Assembly: GCA_028292505.1 (NCBI GenBank)
Contig: JAQGMF010000051.1
Span: 23,714 to 87,713 of the forward strand
Source: Rhodocyclales bacterium
Lineage (GTDB): Bacteria > Pseudomonadota > Gammaproteobacteria > Burkholderiales > Rhodocyclaceae
Reading direction: 5' to 3'
DNA length: 64,000 nt
Made by a program: the position numbers and the translations under genes. The notes beneath the pieces are model-generated. The model saw nothing but the letters and a program-made list of their open reading frames with translations, did not search any database and was not told the origin of the DNA. Shown here piece by piece: positions 17,150 to 26,193 of this stretch (position 1 is the first letter of the stretch; each line of letters starts with the position of its first letter).

Positions 17150-17340
17150 TTTGCTGCTCCTGGTTAGTCCGACTGCTTACCCATAAGACCGGCACGGAGG
17201 CGGAATCCTTACATGGCAGCCTCAGTAGGCTGGCCAATATTCTAGATCAGCGATTCGACCCTGCGAACGACGCGCAAGATCCATCAAATGCACACTGGAC
17301 GGATGATGCAATCTACACCCATGCCAATGCGAGAAACCGT

Positions 17341-18186
17341 ATGACAGCCGTAGCAAATACCGCCGGCAAAGCGCTCTGGTTTATCGAGAGTCATTTCGCG
17401 AGCGATATTACGCTCGACGATATCGCGAACACGGTGGGCGTGTCGCGCTTTCAGACGTCGCGTGCCTTCGAAGCGGCGATGGGGCTGCCGATCATGCGCT
17501 ATGTAAAAAGTCGTCGCCTGAGTCAGGCAGCGCGTGCCCTGGCACTTGGCGCGCCGGACATCCTGGCCGTCGCGCTCGACGCTGGCTACGGTTCTCACGA
17601 GGCATTCACGCGGGCCTTCCGCGATCACTTCGGCATCACACCCGAAGCGGTTCGCGCGCGAGGCCATATGGACGATATTCAACTTACGGAGCCGATCAAA
17701 ATGGATGAAACACTTGTCGAACTCGAACCCCCGCGCTTCGAGAATAGAAAATCCCTGCTCGTTGCCGGATTGAGCGAACGCTACGATCAGGCGAGCAGTG
17801 CGGGCATCCCTGCGCAATGGCAGCGCTTCATGCCGTACTTCGAAAGTGGTATTCCCGGACAAGTCGGCCGGGATGCGTATGGCGTCACTTTCAACTTCGA
17901 TGACAATAGCAATTGCGAATATTTATGCGGCGTCGAGGTTGCCGACTTCTCTGGTCTGCCTGCAGCCCTGAGTCGTGTGCGCATCGGCGAGCAGCGATAT
18001 GTGGTGTTCTGGCACCGAGGGCACATTTCCACGATTCGCCGCACCTGGAACAGTATCTGGAACAAGTGGTTGCCGGAATCAGGTCATGCGGCGGCCGACG
18101 CCCCGAATCTTGAGCGCTATGGCGAGAACTTCGATCCACATGCCGGCACTGGCGGCGTCGAGCTATGGGTGCCGATCAAGGCATGA
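17341..18186 (+). CDS. AraC-family regulator with GyrI-like effector domain
   Basis: A 281-residue transcription regulator. The N-terminal third carries the double helix-turn-helix (about 8-105: ASDITLDDIANTVGVSRFQTSRAF ... AVALDAGYGSHEAFTRAFRDHFGITPEAVR). The rest is a GyrI-like small-molecule-binding domain (about 125-281), as in Rob/SoxS-like and multidrug-responsive regulators. The start ATG at 17341 places the HTH near the N-terminus; the frame is open upstream but overlaps msrB antisense and has no family resemblance. Being divergent from msrBA it may control it, which is inference from position. Confidence 0.85.
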   Translation: MTAVANTAGKALWFIESHFASDITLDDIANTVGVSRFQTSRAFEAAMGLPIMRYVKSRRLSQAARALALGAPDILAVALDAGYGSHEAFTRAFRDHFGITPEAVRARGHMDDIQLTEPIKMDETLVELEPPRFENRKSLLVAGLSERYDQASSAGIPAQWQRFMPYFESGIPGQVGRDAYGVTFNFDDNSNCEYLCGVEVADFSGLPAALSRVRIGEQRYVVFWHRGHISTIRRTWNSIWNKWLPESGHAAADAPNLERYGENFDPHAGTGGVELWVPIKA

Positions 18187-18210
18187 TGTGCAGTATGCCA
18201 TTTTCATGAG

Positions 18211-18246
18211 CGCAAAAAAACCGACGCCATGACGTCGGTTTTTTGC
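18211..18246. terminator. Bidirectional terminator after the AraC gene
   Basis: AAAAAACCGACG pairs with CGTCGGTTTTTT across a six-base centre, with flanking GC and A/T runs on both sides. It separates the AraC gene from the convergent small gene at 18276-18578. Confidence 0.8.
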
Positions 18247-18275
18247 GGCCCGCGATGAGGCGTGCGAATGTTTGT

Positions 18276-18578
18276 CTATGCAAAAAGTTGGGCGGAAGAC
18301 TGACCGGATGATTTTGCTTCGCGGGTGTGAGGCGTGCCGCTGGGCTGCGAAGTGAGGATGGTCAGGGCGGCTTGCGCATACTCGGCCGCATCGCGACCCA
18401 GGCTGGTGAGATAGCCACCATCTGCCTGCGTCAATAGGCCCTTGTCATAAAGTCGTTGCGTTGCGGCGATGATGTTGGGGTCCGCGGTCTTGTGGATCTT
18501 GATGCCTTGCTGGCTGGTTGCCAGATCGAAACGTAACAGCGTGTTGAGTTCGTGGACAAGATCGGCCGTGTAGTGCAT
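18276..18578 (-). CDS. TIGR02647-type small DNA-binding-like protein
   Basis: A 100-residue protein. Residues 1-75 (MHYTADLVHELNTLLRFDL ... HKTADPNIIAATQRLYDKGLLTQADGGYLTSLG) match the small family TIGR02647, annotated as DNA-binding in pseudomonads and relatives; the pattern resembles a winged helix. A Ser-rich tail of about 25 residues is extra. The ATG at 18578 has GAGGAGGT 8 bases upstream, which rules out longer readings. Function is not known. Confidence 0.7.
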   Translation of the reverse strand: MHYTADLVHELNTLLRFDLATSQQGIKIHKTADPNIIAATQRLYDKGLLTQADGGYLTSLGRDAAEYAQAALTILTSQPSGTPHTREAKSSGQSSAQLFA

Positions 18579-18739
18579 GTGCGAACCTCCTCGGTTGTTG
18601 GCATACAAATCATCGCGCGGAACAATCATAGCCCTCCTGACGCGCGTCAAACTGAGGTGCCAAGGAATTTGTTCGTGACGCAGTGCGTCATTTGTCTTGC
18701 GTGCGTCGCACCATTTGTTCTGGAGGCAGCGCGGCGTGT

Positions 18740-19129
18740 TCAGACGAATACGTTTACGAGACTGCCAGGACCGGCTCCCGGCGCACTTGATTGGGTTGCG
18801 GCCTCGACACTTTTCGTGTCGTCGACGCGTGCGATGTTGCGTGCGGCGGCAAGCGCATCGGTTCTTTGTGCATTTGCCGTACTGATTCCGGCGTCATTGC
18901 TGTGTGAGGTCTGCGCCTTGTCGAGCGCCTTGATGCGCGCTTGCGTGGCGTCGAGCTTATTGGTCAGATCGGCAATCTTGGCCTTGCCTGCAGGCGTTTT
19001 GGCCGAGGGGCAGGTCACCCAGTCGCCCAGTTGCTTCTTCAAGGTGTCGGCCTGCGCTTCCAGGCCTCTCTTGGAACCACCCGACGTGGCGGGGTTATAC
19101 GTGGTGGATGCTCCGACCGCTGCGACCAT
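18740..19129 (-). CDS. Hypothetical FlxA-like coiled-coil protein
   Basis: A 129-residue protein with a Ser/Thr-rich start and an amphipathic helical middle (about 22-75: GLEAQADTLKKQLGDWVTC ... AKTPAGKAKIADLTNKLDATQARIKALD) that should form a coiled coil. Small proteins with this LxxQ...C...SAKTPxGKxKI pattern occur in beta-proteobacteria, some labelled FlxA-like; that is a memory-based match. The start at 19129 follows GGGAG at 5-6 bases. No flagellar genes are nearby, so no role is proposed. Confidence 0.6.
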   Translation of the reverse strand: MVAAVGASTTYNPATSGGSKRGLEAQADTLKKQLGDWVTCPSAKTPAGKAKIADLTNKLDATQARIKALDKAQTSHSNDAGISTANAQRTDALAAARNIARVDDTKSVEAATQSSAPGAGPGSLVNVFV

Positions 19130-19260
19130 ACCGCTCCCTGATACGAGGACACGCTTCCCACAATTAACGGCCTTGTTCCAAGGCCCTTGAGCAACACCCG
19201 CCCACCGTGGGAATGCGGATTGCTGGACAGGACTATGCAAGTAAATCTAAGGAGACGGCT

Positions 19261-20292
19261 ATGCACCTGACTCAAATCGTAGAAAACATCAAATCCGCCG
19301 TAGGCATTAACCCTGCGGACCATCTGGACGCCGATATGCGACGCGTTGTCGATGCCCTCGGGGAACTAGGTGCGCTGCCGATCGAGCATCTCTCGGTCGA
19401 AAAGGCGCGTGCGCAACCGACACCGGCCGATGCAGTGCAGAAGATACTGCTGGATCAGCACCGGGGTGCGGAAGCTTTCGCCGCGGTGGCATCAGTTTCC
19501 GCCACCAACATCACGATTCCCGGCGCCGCAGGCACCAACCGAGCACGGGTATATATGCCAACGGGACAGGGGCCGTTCCCGGTAATCCTGTACTTTCACG
19601 GTGGTGGCTGGGTCATTGCCGATCTGGACGACTACGACACCACGCCGCGCTCCATCGCTCAGCAGGCCAATGCCATTGTCGTTTCCGCTCACTATCGTCA
19701 GGCGCCAGAGCATCCCTTCCCGGCGGCGCACGAAGACGCCAATGCGGCATACAAGTGGCTGCTGGAGAACGCCGAGGCGTTAGGGGGGTATGCCGACAGC
19801 ATTGCCGTGATGGGCGAGAGCGCTGGCGGCAACCTGGCCATCAATGTGTCGATCTGGGCGCGCGACAATGGCATGCGCATGCCCGTGCATCAGGCGCTGA
19901 TCTATCCGCTTGTCGGCACCGACATGGAAACGCCTTCGTACAAGGAAACCAAGCACGCGCGGCTACTCAACAAGGCCATGATGAAGTGGTTCTTTGATCA
20001 TGTCTTCGCGCGCTCGGCGGACAAGGACAGTCTGCTCGTCAACGTCATTGAGGCCAACCTTGCCGGTCTGCCGTCGACAACAGTCATCACGGCTGAAGTC
20101 GACCCATTGCGTTCGGAAGGCGAGACGCTGGCGATCCGCCTGATGGGGCAGGGTACCGATGTGCTTCACCAGAACTATGTAGGCGTGACGCACGAATTCT
20201 TCGGCATGGCACCCGTGGTTGGTGCGGCCCGCGAAGCGCAGAGCTTTGTTTTCGAACGCCTGTGCGGCGCCTTTGCGCGCAAGATGCACTGA
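19261..20292 (+). CDS. Alpha/beta hydrolase, hormone-sensitive-lipase-type esterase
   Basis: A 343-residue serine hydrolase, no signal peptide seen. It has the oxyanion motif HGGGW (about 120), the nucleophile elbow GESAGG, the acidic residue in the AEVDPLRSEGE segment and the terminal catalytic His in GVTHEFFG. The first ~90 residues form the cap region of this family. AAGGAGA precedes the ATG at 19261 by 6 bases. The substrate is likely a short acyl ester. It is monocistronic and convergent with dinB. Confidence 0.88.
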   Translation: MHLTQIVENIKSAVGINPADHLDADMRRVVDALGELGALPIEHLSVEKARAQPTPADAVQKILLDQHRGAEAFAAVASVSATNITIPGAAGTNRARVYMPTGQGPFPVILYFHGGGWVIADLDDYDTTPRSIAQQANAIVVSAHYRQAPEHPFPAAHEDANAAYKWLLENAEALGGYADSIAVMGESAGGNLAINVSIWARDNGMRMPVHQALIYPLVGTDMETPSYKETKHARLLNKAMMKWFFDHVFARSADKDSLLVNVIEANLAGLPSTTVITAEVDPLRSEGETLAIRLMGQGTDVLHQNYVGVTHEFFGMAPVVGAAREAQSFVFERLCGAFARKMH

Positions 20293-20354
20293 TATGTGGG
20301 GTGGGTTGCAGTGCGAATCCACCCTATTTGCACCCTATCTGCGCCCAATGTATT

Positions 20355-21530
20355 TCAGCGCCCGCGAGTGGTCAGCGCCAGCTCGCCCTGCGACGAATCG
20401 TTTGTCGTTGATTCGCCGACTGCGGATAGGGCGCTGGCGCGCACACCGAGCAAGCGCAATTTCTTCTCCAGCGGTACGCGTCGCAGACACTCTCCGGCCG
20501 CGCGCCGGATCGTGGCCGCGTCGGCTGTGGCGGTGGGTAGTGTCAGGTCGCGCGTCACCGCACGAAAGTCGTCATAGCGCAGCTTGATGCCGATGGTGCG
20601 GCTGACATAGGCTTTGCGCTGCAGGTCTTCCGCCAGCTTCGTGCACAGCGCCGTGAATATCTCGCTCAATGCCGTGCGGTCATGACGTGCGTGCAGGTCG
20701 TGCTCGAATGTCGTCTCGCGGCTGATGGACTTCGGCTCCGAGCGGGTCACGACCGGCCGCTCGTCGATACCGTGTGCGACCTCATTTAACCAGATGGCAT
20801 AGCTGCGGCCGAAGTGCGTTTGCAATAAGGCGGGTTCGGCCAGCGCCAGATCGCCGATGGTGGCAATGCCCAGCGTCGCAAGTTTCTCCGTCGCTTTTGG
20901 TCCGATGCCATTGATCTTGCGCACCGGCAAGGGCCAGATGCGTTGCGGGATGTCTTCCATGCCGAGGATGGTTATGCCATTAGGTTTTTCGAGATCCGAA
21001 CATATCTTTGAGAGCAGCTTGTTCGGCGTGATGCCGATCGAGCAGGACAGCCCGGTTGCATCGCGCACGGCCTGCTTGATGCGCCAGGCAAGCGGGATGC
21101 TGTCTTCATCCATCTCGCTCAGATCGATGTAGATTTCATCGATACCACGGTCTTCGATCTGCGGCGCGATACTCGCTACGGCGGTCTTGAAGAGACGCGA
21201 GTAATGTCGGTAAGCGTCGAAATCGACCGGCAGCAGAACGGCGTCGGGCGCCAGTTGCGCCGCCTTCATCATACCCATGGCGGAGAAGACGCCCAGGGCG
21301 CGCGCTTCATAAGTGGACGTGGTAATTACGCCGCGGCCAACGTAGTCGCGCAGCCTGGCGAAACGATGGCTGCCATCGGCGAGCACCTGCGGCTGCTGAT
21401 CGCGCCGGCCACCGATCACCACCGGCTCGCCACGCAACTCCGGATAGCGCAGTAACTCGACGGACGCATAGAAAGCATCCATGTCGAGATGGGCGATGCG
21501 GCGCTGCGCGGGATGTGGATCGGACAACAT
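20355..21530 (-). CDS. dinB: DNA polymerase IV (Y family)
   Basis: Error-prone translesion polymerase. The 391-residue protein has catalytic metal-binding residues in HLDMDAFYASVE (D16) and RGIDEIYIDLSEM, the GYSxDE-equivalent here reading GIDE, the HhH motif KINGIGPKATEKLATLGI and a little-finger domain (about 250-360). No LexA-type operator was recognised upstream. It is somewhat longer than E. coli DinB because of the tail and a loop near residues 45-60 (RRDQQPQVLADGSHRFARL). Confidence 0.94.
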   Translation of the reverse strand: MLSDPHPAQRRIAHLDMDAFYASVELLRYPELRGEPVVIGGRRDQQPQVLADGSHRFARLRDYVGRGVITTSTYEARALGVFSAMGMMKAAQLAPDAVLLPVDFDAYRHYSRLFKTAVASIAPQIEDRGIDEIYIDLSEMDEDSIPLAWRIKQAVRDATGLSCSIGITPNKLLSKICSDLEKPNGITILGMEDIPQRIWPLPVRKINGIGPKATEKLATLGIATIGDLALAEPALLQTHFGRSYAIWLNEVAHGIDERPVVTRSEPKSISRETTFEHDLHARHDRTALSEIFTALCTKLAEDLQRKAYVSRTIGIKLRYDDFRAVTRDLTLPTATADAATIRRAAGECLRRVPLEKKLRLLGVRASALSAVGESTTNDSSQGELALTTRGR

Positions 21531-21608
21531 AGGCCGGAAACTTTACAGCCATCCCGGCGCAAGGTGTAACTGCAGTGAGGAACTCTGCCGCGTAGTCGCC
21601 ACGACACA

Positions 21609-21863
21609 TCAATCGTCGTGCGAGAACGCCATATCTTTCAATACGTTTTCGCCACTGACTTCGAGGAACGGGTCTTCACCCGCTTCCTGTCGCACGTTCA
21701 CGACGACGCTTGTGCCGTCGTCGCCATCGAGCACGAGCGCATCCTTGCCGTCCTCGCCGATGATCAATCTTGCACTGAGAATTGTCAGGCCTTCCAGTTC
21801 GCGAATTCGGATCGGCGGACGGCTCGTCGAAGTATCGGTGCCTTGTGCTGCTGTATTCATCAT
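21609..21863 (-). CDS. Small hypothetical acidic protein
   Basis: An 84-residue acidic protein, apparently cytosolic, that I do not recognise. The middle reads as beta-strand-rich (LTILSARLIIGEDGKDALVLDGDDGTSVVVNVRQ). A strong ribosome binding site, AGGAGGT, lies 6 bases before ATG 21863 and 9 before a second ATG at 21860, so the gene is very likely real. It lies between dinB and the metal island without evident operon partners. Confidence 0.65.
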   Translation of the reverse strand: MMNTAAQGTDTSTSRPPIRIRELEGLTILSARLIIGEDGKDALVLDGDDGTSVVVNVRQEAGEDPFLEVSGENVLKDMAFSHDD

Positions 21864-22000
21864 TGCCTTACCTCCTCGCAGGCTTTCAGCAGGAAGCGTT
21901 CCTACCTGGCAGTCCATTTCGATAGATGCCAAATGCATAAAAACTAGGAATTGCGGTACATGTCTTGCTATCGATTCGGCCAGATGAAGTTTGAAGTGCT

Positions 22001-22052
22001 GTGGGAGCGGGCTGACAGCGGCCTTGCGGTCGCGGGCATGGCCCGCTCCTGC
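22001..22052. repeat. REP-like palindromic repeat
   Basis: GGAGCGGGC (22004-22012) pairs with GCCCGCTCC (22041-22049) around a 28-base centre rich in GCGG. The form GTGGGAGCGGGC...GCCCGCTCCTGC is that of extragenic palindromes common in pseudomonads and some beta-proteobacteria. Only one clear copy was seen here. Confidence 0.55.
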
Positions 22053-22210
22053 AAAAGGCTCCTTGCCGTGCCCACCCTCGGTTACACCTCAGCGGAGAAC
22101 GCTTTGCAGTGGCCCCGCGCCAGCGGCTTACGATTGCTCTCCAGGGGCAGACAACTCGCGAAAATACAAGGCTTGCGGTATATGGCCGGAATGGTTGTAT
22201 AATCAAGCTC

Positions 22211-22227
22211 ATGCAACAATGTTGCAT
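22211..22227. promoter_or_regulatory. Zur/Fur-like operator before the receptor operon
   Basis: ATGCAACAATGTTGCAT is a perfect 17-bp palindrome (8-bp arms, one central base), 31 bases upstream of the DUF2946 start and just after TATAATC. A related sequence, ATGCAATCTTGTTGCAT, lies upstream of the Fur/Zur gene at 32148-32164. The shared half-site ATGCAA/TTGCAT and the gene content point to zinc-dependent repression by the local regulator. Confidence 0.7.
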
Positions 22228-22257
22228 TAAAATCACATTACCTCCGTCGTACTCGGT

Positions 22258-22599
22258 ATGATCCGTCGTCTGCAGATATTCGCACTGGCCCTCTGCCTCC
22301 TGCTCGCGCAGCAAGGCGCGATATTGCATGCGCTGTCGCATTTGAGTGACAAACCTGCGTTGAGTGTGTCTGCGGTCGATCATGCTACCGGCAAGAAACT
22401 TGTCGGTGATAGCGACGATGATGACGGCATATGTCTGCAGTGCCTGGCTTTTGCCGCGATGGTGGCGGCCATACACGTCGTCTGGCCTCGCATTGCGGCC
22501 ACCGCTTGTCGATTCCTGATTTGTACCGTCAGCTTTGCCAGTATTTCCCAGCGTGCGCCGCAGCTCTATGCCGCGCGCGCACCGCCTTTCTTCTCCTGA
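22258..22599 (+). CDS. DUF2946-type small membrane protein
   Basis: A 113-residue protein with an N-terminal hydrophobic segment (about 5-22), a His/Asp-containing stretch (HALSHLS ... DDDDGICLQC) and a second hydrophobic region (LAFAAMVAAIHVVW). The CLQC pair and histidines resemble the DUF2946/YjfA-like proteins that often precede metal TonB-dependent receptors. A role in metal handling in the periplasm is inferred from its place as first gene of the operon and the operator just upstream. Confidence 0.7.
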   Translation: MIRRLQIFALALCLLLAQQGAILHALSHLSDKPALSVSAVDHATGKKLVGDSDDDDGICLQCLAFAAMVAAIHVVWPRIAATACRFLICTVSFASISQRAPQLYAARAPPFFS

Positions 22600-22719
22600 T
22601 TCATTCTGATCGTCACGGACCGGCCCGCGCGTCTGCACACGCGTAGTCGCTCCACGCCCGTTCGTCCCGTATGGCCAGAGGCGAAGCCGCTGCCTGGTCG
22701 TTTAGACAGGAGTAAAGAA

Positions 22720-25092
22720 ATGATGCACGCTCAATTGAGCGTCATGGCTGTTGCCATGGCGTTCGCCTTCGCTCAATCCGCCACTGCAGCCGATACCGTT
22801 GTTGCCAGTCAACCTCTGATCGCCGCAAGCCTTCATGGGGTGGTGCGCAACGCTAAAGGGCAGGCCCAGGCCGATGCCGTTGTTACGCTTCAAGACGGGC
22901 AGGGGCATACGGTTGCCAGCACACACAGCGGCCCAGACGGCATCTATGTATTCGCAGGACTGCCGCCAGGCCCATACACGGCGCATGCCCTGGCAGGCGA
23001 TGCAGTGGCCAGCAGCGAGGTGCTGACATTGGCGGCGGGTAATACCGATGCTGAGCCATTGAACCTCGAAGCACCACGCAGCACGTCGACTGTCGAAGTC
23101 GTCGGCCGCCGGCTGGACCGCGCGCGCAACGGGCTCTCGCCAGATACCGGCAGCAGCATTTACCGCATGAACGAGAAAGACATCGCTGCGCTACCGCAGG
23201 GCAATGCGACGCCTTTCAATCAAGTGCTCCTGCAAGCCCCCGGCGTGGTGCAGGATTCCTACGGACAACTGCACGTGCGCGGCGACCATAGCAATCTGCA
23301 ATATCGCGTCAATGGCGTTGTCATACCCGAAGCGATGTCAGGCTTTGGTCAGGCGCTGGACGCACGCTTTGCGCACCAGATCAATGTGCTCACCGGCGCA
23401 CTGCCCGCGCAGTACGGATATCGCACGGCAGGCGTGGTCGATATCAGCTCGCGTGACGGCTTGCTCGACAAGGGCGGCAGCGTGACGATGACAACGGGCA
23501 ATCACGGGAATTTCGGCACCGATGCGGATGTCGCCGGCGTGACAAGCAACGGTCTGAGCTATTTCCTCTCCGGCTCCTACTTGAGCAACAATCAGGGCAT
23601 CGAGAATCCCACGACCTCGCACGAAGCGCTGCACGATCGTACCGAGCAGAGCAAGAGCTTCGGCTATTTCTCCTACCTGCTCAACGATACGAGTCGTCTC
23701 AACTTCCTCTTCGGCAACAGCGACAGCAAGTTCCAGATTCCGAATGTACCGGGGCAGACGCCGGACTTTTCGCTGGCCGGTGTCGGCAGTATTGATTCGG
23801 CATCGCTCGACGCGCGCCAGCACGAGAAGAGTGCCTTCCAGATCACTTCCCTGCAAAGCAGCCTGGGCAACGCCACGGATTTCCAATTGTCGCTGTTCCA
23901 CAGCAATAGTTCGGTGCAATACCGGCCAGATCCGGTGGGCGACCTCATGTTTAATGGCGTCGCGGCCGACATCAACCGTCGTATCGACACCGTCGGCCTG
24001 CAAGGCGACATGAGCTGGCGCGCCAGCGATACGCATACGGTGCGTAGCGGCATCTACACCAATCACCAGCGTACTTTTGTCGACAACACCTCGCAGGTCT
24101 TCCCGCTCGATGCCGGGGGCGACCCACTGGATACGCCCAAGACCATCGTCGACAACACGCGCCTCAACGGTGGCCTGTTCGGTGTCTACCTGCAGGACGA
24201 GTGGAAACTGCAGCCAGCGCTCACGCTCAACTACGGTGCGCGCTACGACACTGTGCATACCGTGTCGCACGAGCGCCAGCTGAGTCCGCGCATCGGCCTC
24301 GTATATGACATCAGCACACAGACGCGCCTGCATGCAGGTTATGCGCGCTACTTCACGCCGCCGCCGACGGAGAAAATCGACAACACCTCGGTGGCGAAAT
24401 TCGACAACACCAGCAACGCGCTGCCTTCCGACGCCAACACCTCGGTGATGTCGGAGCGCAGTCACTACTTCGATGCCGGCATCACGCATCAGCTGACTGC
24501 CAATACTACGATTGGCCTCGACACCTATTACCGTCGCGTACGCAATCTGCAGGACGAGGGCCAGTTCGGCAATGCACTGATCTTCTCGGCCTTCAACTTC
24601 AAGGAGGGCCGCATCTACGGCAGCGAGCTCACTGCCAGCTACCACGGTAGCGCGCTGTCGGCGTATGCCAACGTGGGCTATTCGATTGCTCAAGGTCGCA
24701 ACATCGTGACGGGACAATTCAATTTCGGTCCCGATGAGCTGGACTACATCGCGAATCACTGGGTGCATCTCGATCACGACCAGCACTGGACGGCTTCGAC
24801 AGGCGTCTCGTACCTGTGGCAGGGAACCACCGTCGGTGTCGATGCGCTTTATGGCAGCGGCTTGCGGCGCGGCTTCGCCAACACGGACCACATGCCCGGC
24901 TACGTGCAGGTCAACGTCGGTGCCTCGCGTCCCTTCGAGTTCGCCGCAGTCGGCAAGATGAGCGCGCGGCTGGCAATCATCAATCTGCTTGATCACTCCT
25001 ACGCGTTGCGCGATGGCAGCGGCATCGGTGTCGGCGCGCCGCAGTACGGTCCGCGCCGTACCGTGACTGTGAGCCTGAGCAAGTTTTTCTGA
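22720..25092 (+). CDS. TonB-dependent outer-membrane receptor, probably for zinc
   Basis: Gated beta-barrel importer of 790 residues. A signal peptide (1-24, ending SATAA) is followed by a carboxypeptidase-regulatory-like domain (about 37-116: LHGVVRNAKGQAQADAVVTLQDG), a plug domain (about 130-260: FNQVLLQAPGVVQDSYGQLHVRGD) and a 22-strand-type barrel ending in aromatic SLSKFF. A TonB-box candidate is STVEVVG near residue 121. AGGAG lies upstream of ATG 22720. exbB, exbD and tonB follow, so it has its own energising complex. Zinc as substrate is inferred from the linked regulator, ZIP and ZrgA-like genes. Confidence 0.88.
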   Translation: MMHAQLSVMAVAMAFAFAQSATAADTVVASQPLIAASLHGVVRNAKGQAQADAVVTLQDGQGHTVASTHSGPDGIYVFAGLPPGPYTAHALAGDAVASSEVLTLAAGNTDAEPLNLEAPRSTSTVEVVGRRLDRARNGLSPDTGSSIYRMNEKDIAALPQGNATPFNQVLLQAPGVVQDSYGQLHVRGDHSNLQYRVNGVVIPEAMSGFGQALDARFAHQINVLTGALPAQYGYRTAGVVDISSRDGLLDKGGSVTMTTGNHGNFGTDADVAGVTSNGLSYFLSGSYLSNNQGIENPTTSHEALHDRTEQSKSFGYFSYLLNDTSRLNFLFGNSDSKFQIPNVPGQTPDFSLAGVGSIDSASLDARQHEKSAFQITSLQSSLGNATDFQLSLFHSNSSVQYRPDPVGDLMFNGVAADINRRIDTVGLQGDMSWRASDTHTVRSGIYTNHQRTFVDNTSQVFPLDAGGDPLDTPKTIVDNTRLNGGLFGVYLQDEWKLQPALTLNYGARYDTVHTVSHERQLSPRIGLVYDISTQTRLHAGYARYFTPPPTEKIDNTSVAKFDNTSNALPSDANTSVMSERSHYFDAGITHQLTANTTIGLDTYYRRVRNLQDEGQFGNALIFSAFNFKEGRIYGSELTASYHGSALSAYANVGYSIAQGRNIVTGQFNFGPDELDYIANHWVHLDHDQHWTASTGVSYLWQGTTVGVDALYGSGLRRGFANTDHMPGYVQVNVGASRPFEFAAVGKMSARLAIINLLDHSYALRDGSGIGVGAPQYGPRRTVTVSLSKFF

Positions 25093-25145
25093 TCCTTGCT
25101 GCGATCCAAGACCGGGCCGCAGCGCCACTTTTTCCGGAGAAATGA

Positions 25146-25763
25146 ATGCTCGATTTACTGATCCGCCTTTCCATCATGTCCAAGGGTCTGATTCCCTTCA
25201 TGGCAGTGATATTCCTCGCCTCACTGGCGGCCATTGCCGAGCGCCTGTACTTCTTCGCCAGGACCCTGCGTGCCGGGGAAAGCATCGAGCACGACATCAG
25301 GCTCATGCGTCATGGCAACCGTGACGACCTGGAGAAGATTCGCCAGCACTATGCCGATACCATACAGGTGCCGCTGGTACAGGCCGCCCTCGCGGCGCGG
25401 GACGAAGATGCCGAAGCGATGGACCGGCGCATCGAGGAAGCGGCCATGTGGCAATACCCCTTGATGGATCGCAACCTGTGGGTGGTCGATACGGCCGTAA
25501 CGCTCGGTCCGCTGCTCGGCCTGCTCGGCACCATCATCGGCATGATTGAGTCCTTCGGCATTCTCGACAAGGTCGGCTCGGGCAATCCCGCAGCCGTCAC
25601 CGGCGGCATTGCGAATGCATTGATCGCTACCGCGCTGGGCTTGTCGATTGCCATCGTCTCGCTGATCTTCCTAAATTATTTCAGGAAGCGCCTGCAGTTA
25701 AGCCTGCACCAGCTGGACCTGATCAAGACCATGCTGATCAACCGCCTGCACGGCGCCGCGTGA
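25146..25763 (+). CDS. exbB: ExbB-like proton channel subunit
   Basis: Inner-membrane MotA/TolQ/ExbB-family protein of 205 residues that couples proton flow to TonB. Three hydrophobic segments are visible (about 12-32, 115-140, 155-180), with family motifs LGPLLGLLGTIIGMIESF and the conserved ALIATALGLSIAI. Ten bases separate it from exbD. Its place between a TonB-dependent receptor and exbD/tonB indicates service to that receptor. Confidence 0.92.
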   Translation: MLDLLIRLSIMSKGLIPFMAVIFLASLAAIAERLYFFARTLRAGESIEHDIRLMRHGNRDDLEKIRQHYADTIQVPLVQAALAARDEDAEAMDRRIEEAAMWQYPLMDRNLWVVDTAVTLGPLLGLLGTIIGMIESFGILDKVGSGNPAAVTGGIANALIATALGLSIAIVSLIFLNYFRKRLQLSLHQLDLIKTMLINRLHGAA

Positions 25764-25773
25764 GGACGTTGTC

Positions 25774-26193
25774 ATGAAGAATAGAAAGTATTTCGAGCCC
25801 ATCCACGCCCGCATCGAAATCATCCCGATGATCGACATCATGATGTTTCTGCTGGTGTTCTTCATGGTCGTGACCCTGCGCATGATCGCAGGCTCCGGCA
25901 TCAAGCTGGACCTGCCGCACATGCTCAGCGCGCAGGATCTGAATCCGCCGTTCAAACTGACCGTCAGTGTCCGTCGTGACGGCGCGTTGTTTGTCGATCA
26001 GCAGCAAGTCTCCGGCGCCGCGCTGACGGGCCGTCTGCAGGCGATGCACACGCTGCATCCGCAGATCGAAGTGATCATCGCGGCGGACGAGAGCGCCTTG
26101 CACAAGAACGTCATGACGGCGATGGATGCCGTCCGGCTTGCCGGCATCGATGCGGTTGGTATCGCCGCACAGCAGGACACTGCCGCACCATGA
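25774..26193 (+). CDS. exbD: ExbD-like proton channel subunit
   Basis: Single-span inner-membrane partner of ExbB, 139 residues. The N-terminus IEIIPMIDIMMFLLVFFMV carries the conserved aspartate in the membrane segment that takes part in proton transfer. The periplasmic C-terminal domain (about 45-139) is typical. Its stop overlaps the tonB start by 4 bases (ATGA), showing translational coupling. Confidence 0.93.
   Translation: MKNRKYFEPIHARIEIIPMIDIMMFLLVFFMVVTLRMIAGSGIKLDLPHMLSAQDLNPPFKLTVSVRRDGALFVDQQQVSGAALTGRLQAMHTLHPQIEVIIAADESALHKNVMTAMDAVRLAGIDAVGIAAQQDTAAP

Larger units (their letters stand above)
21864..22257. other. Gene-free region before the metal-uptake operon
   Basis: No protein gene is seen in these 394 bases. 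It contains a REP-like palindrome (22001-22052) and, close to the downstream gene, the 17-bp palindrome at 22211-22227 that looks like a Zur/Fur operator, with TATAAT-like sequence just before it. Confidence 0.6.

Noticed and set aside
23338..25128. 596-codon open frame antisense to the TonB-dependent receptor gene
   Set aside because: The receptor has signal peptide, plug and barrel; the antisense frame shows none of the marks of a protein.
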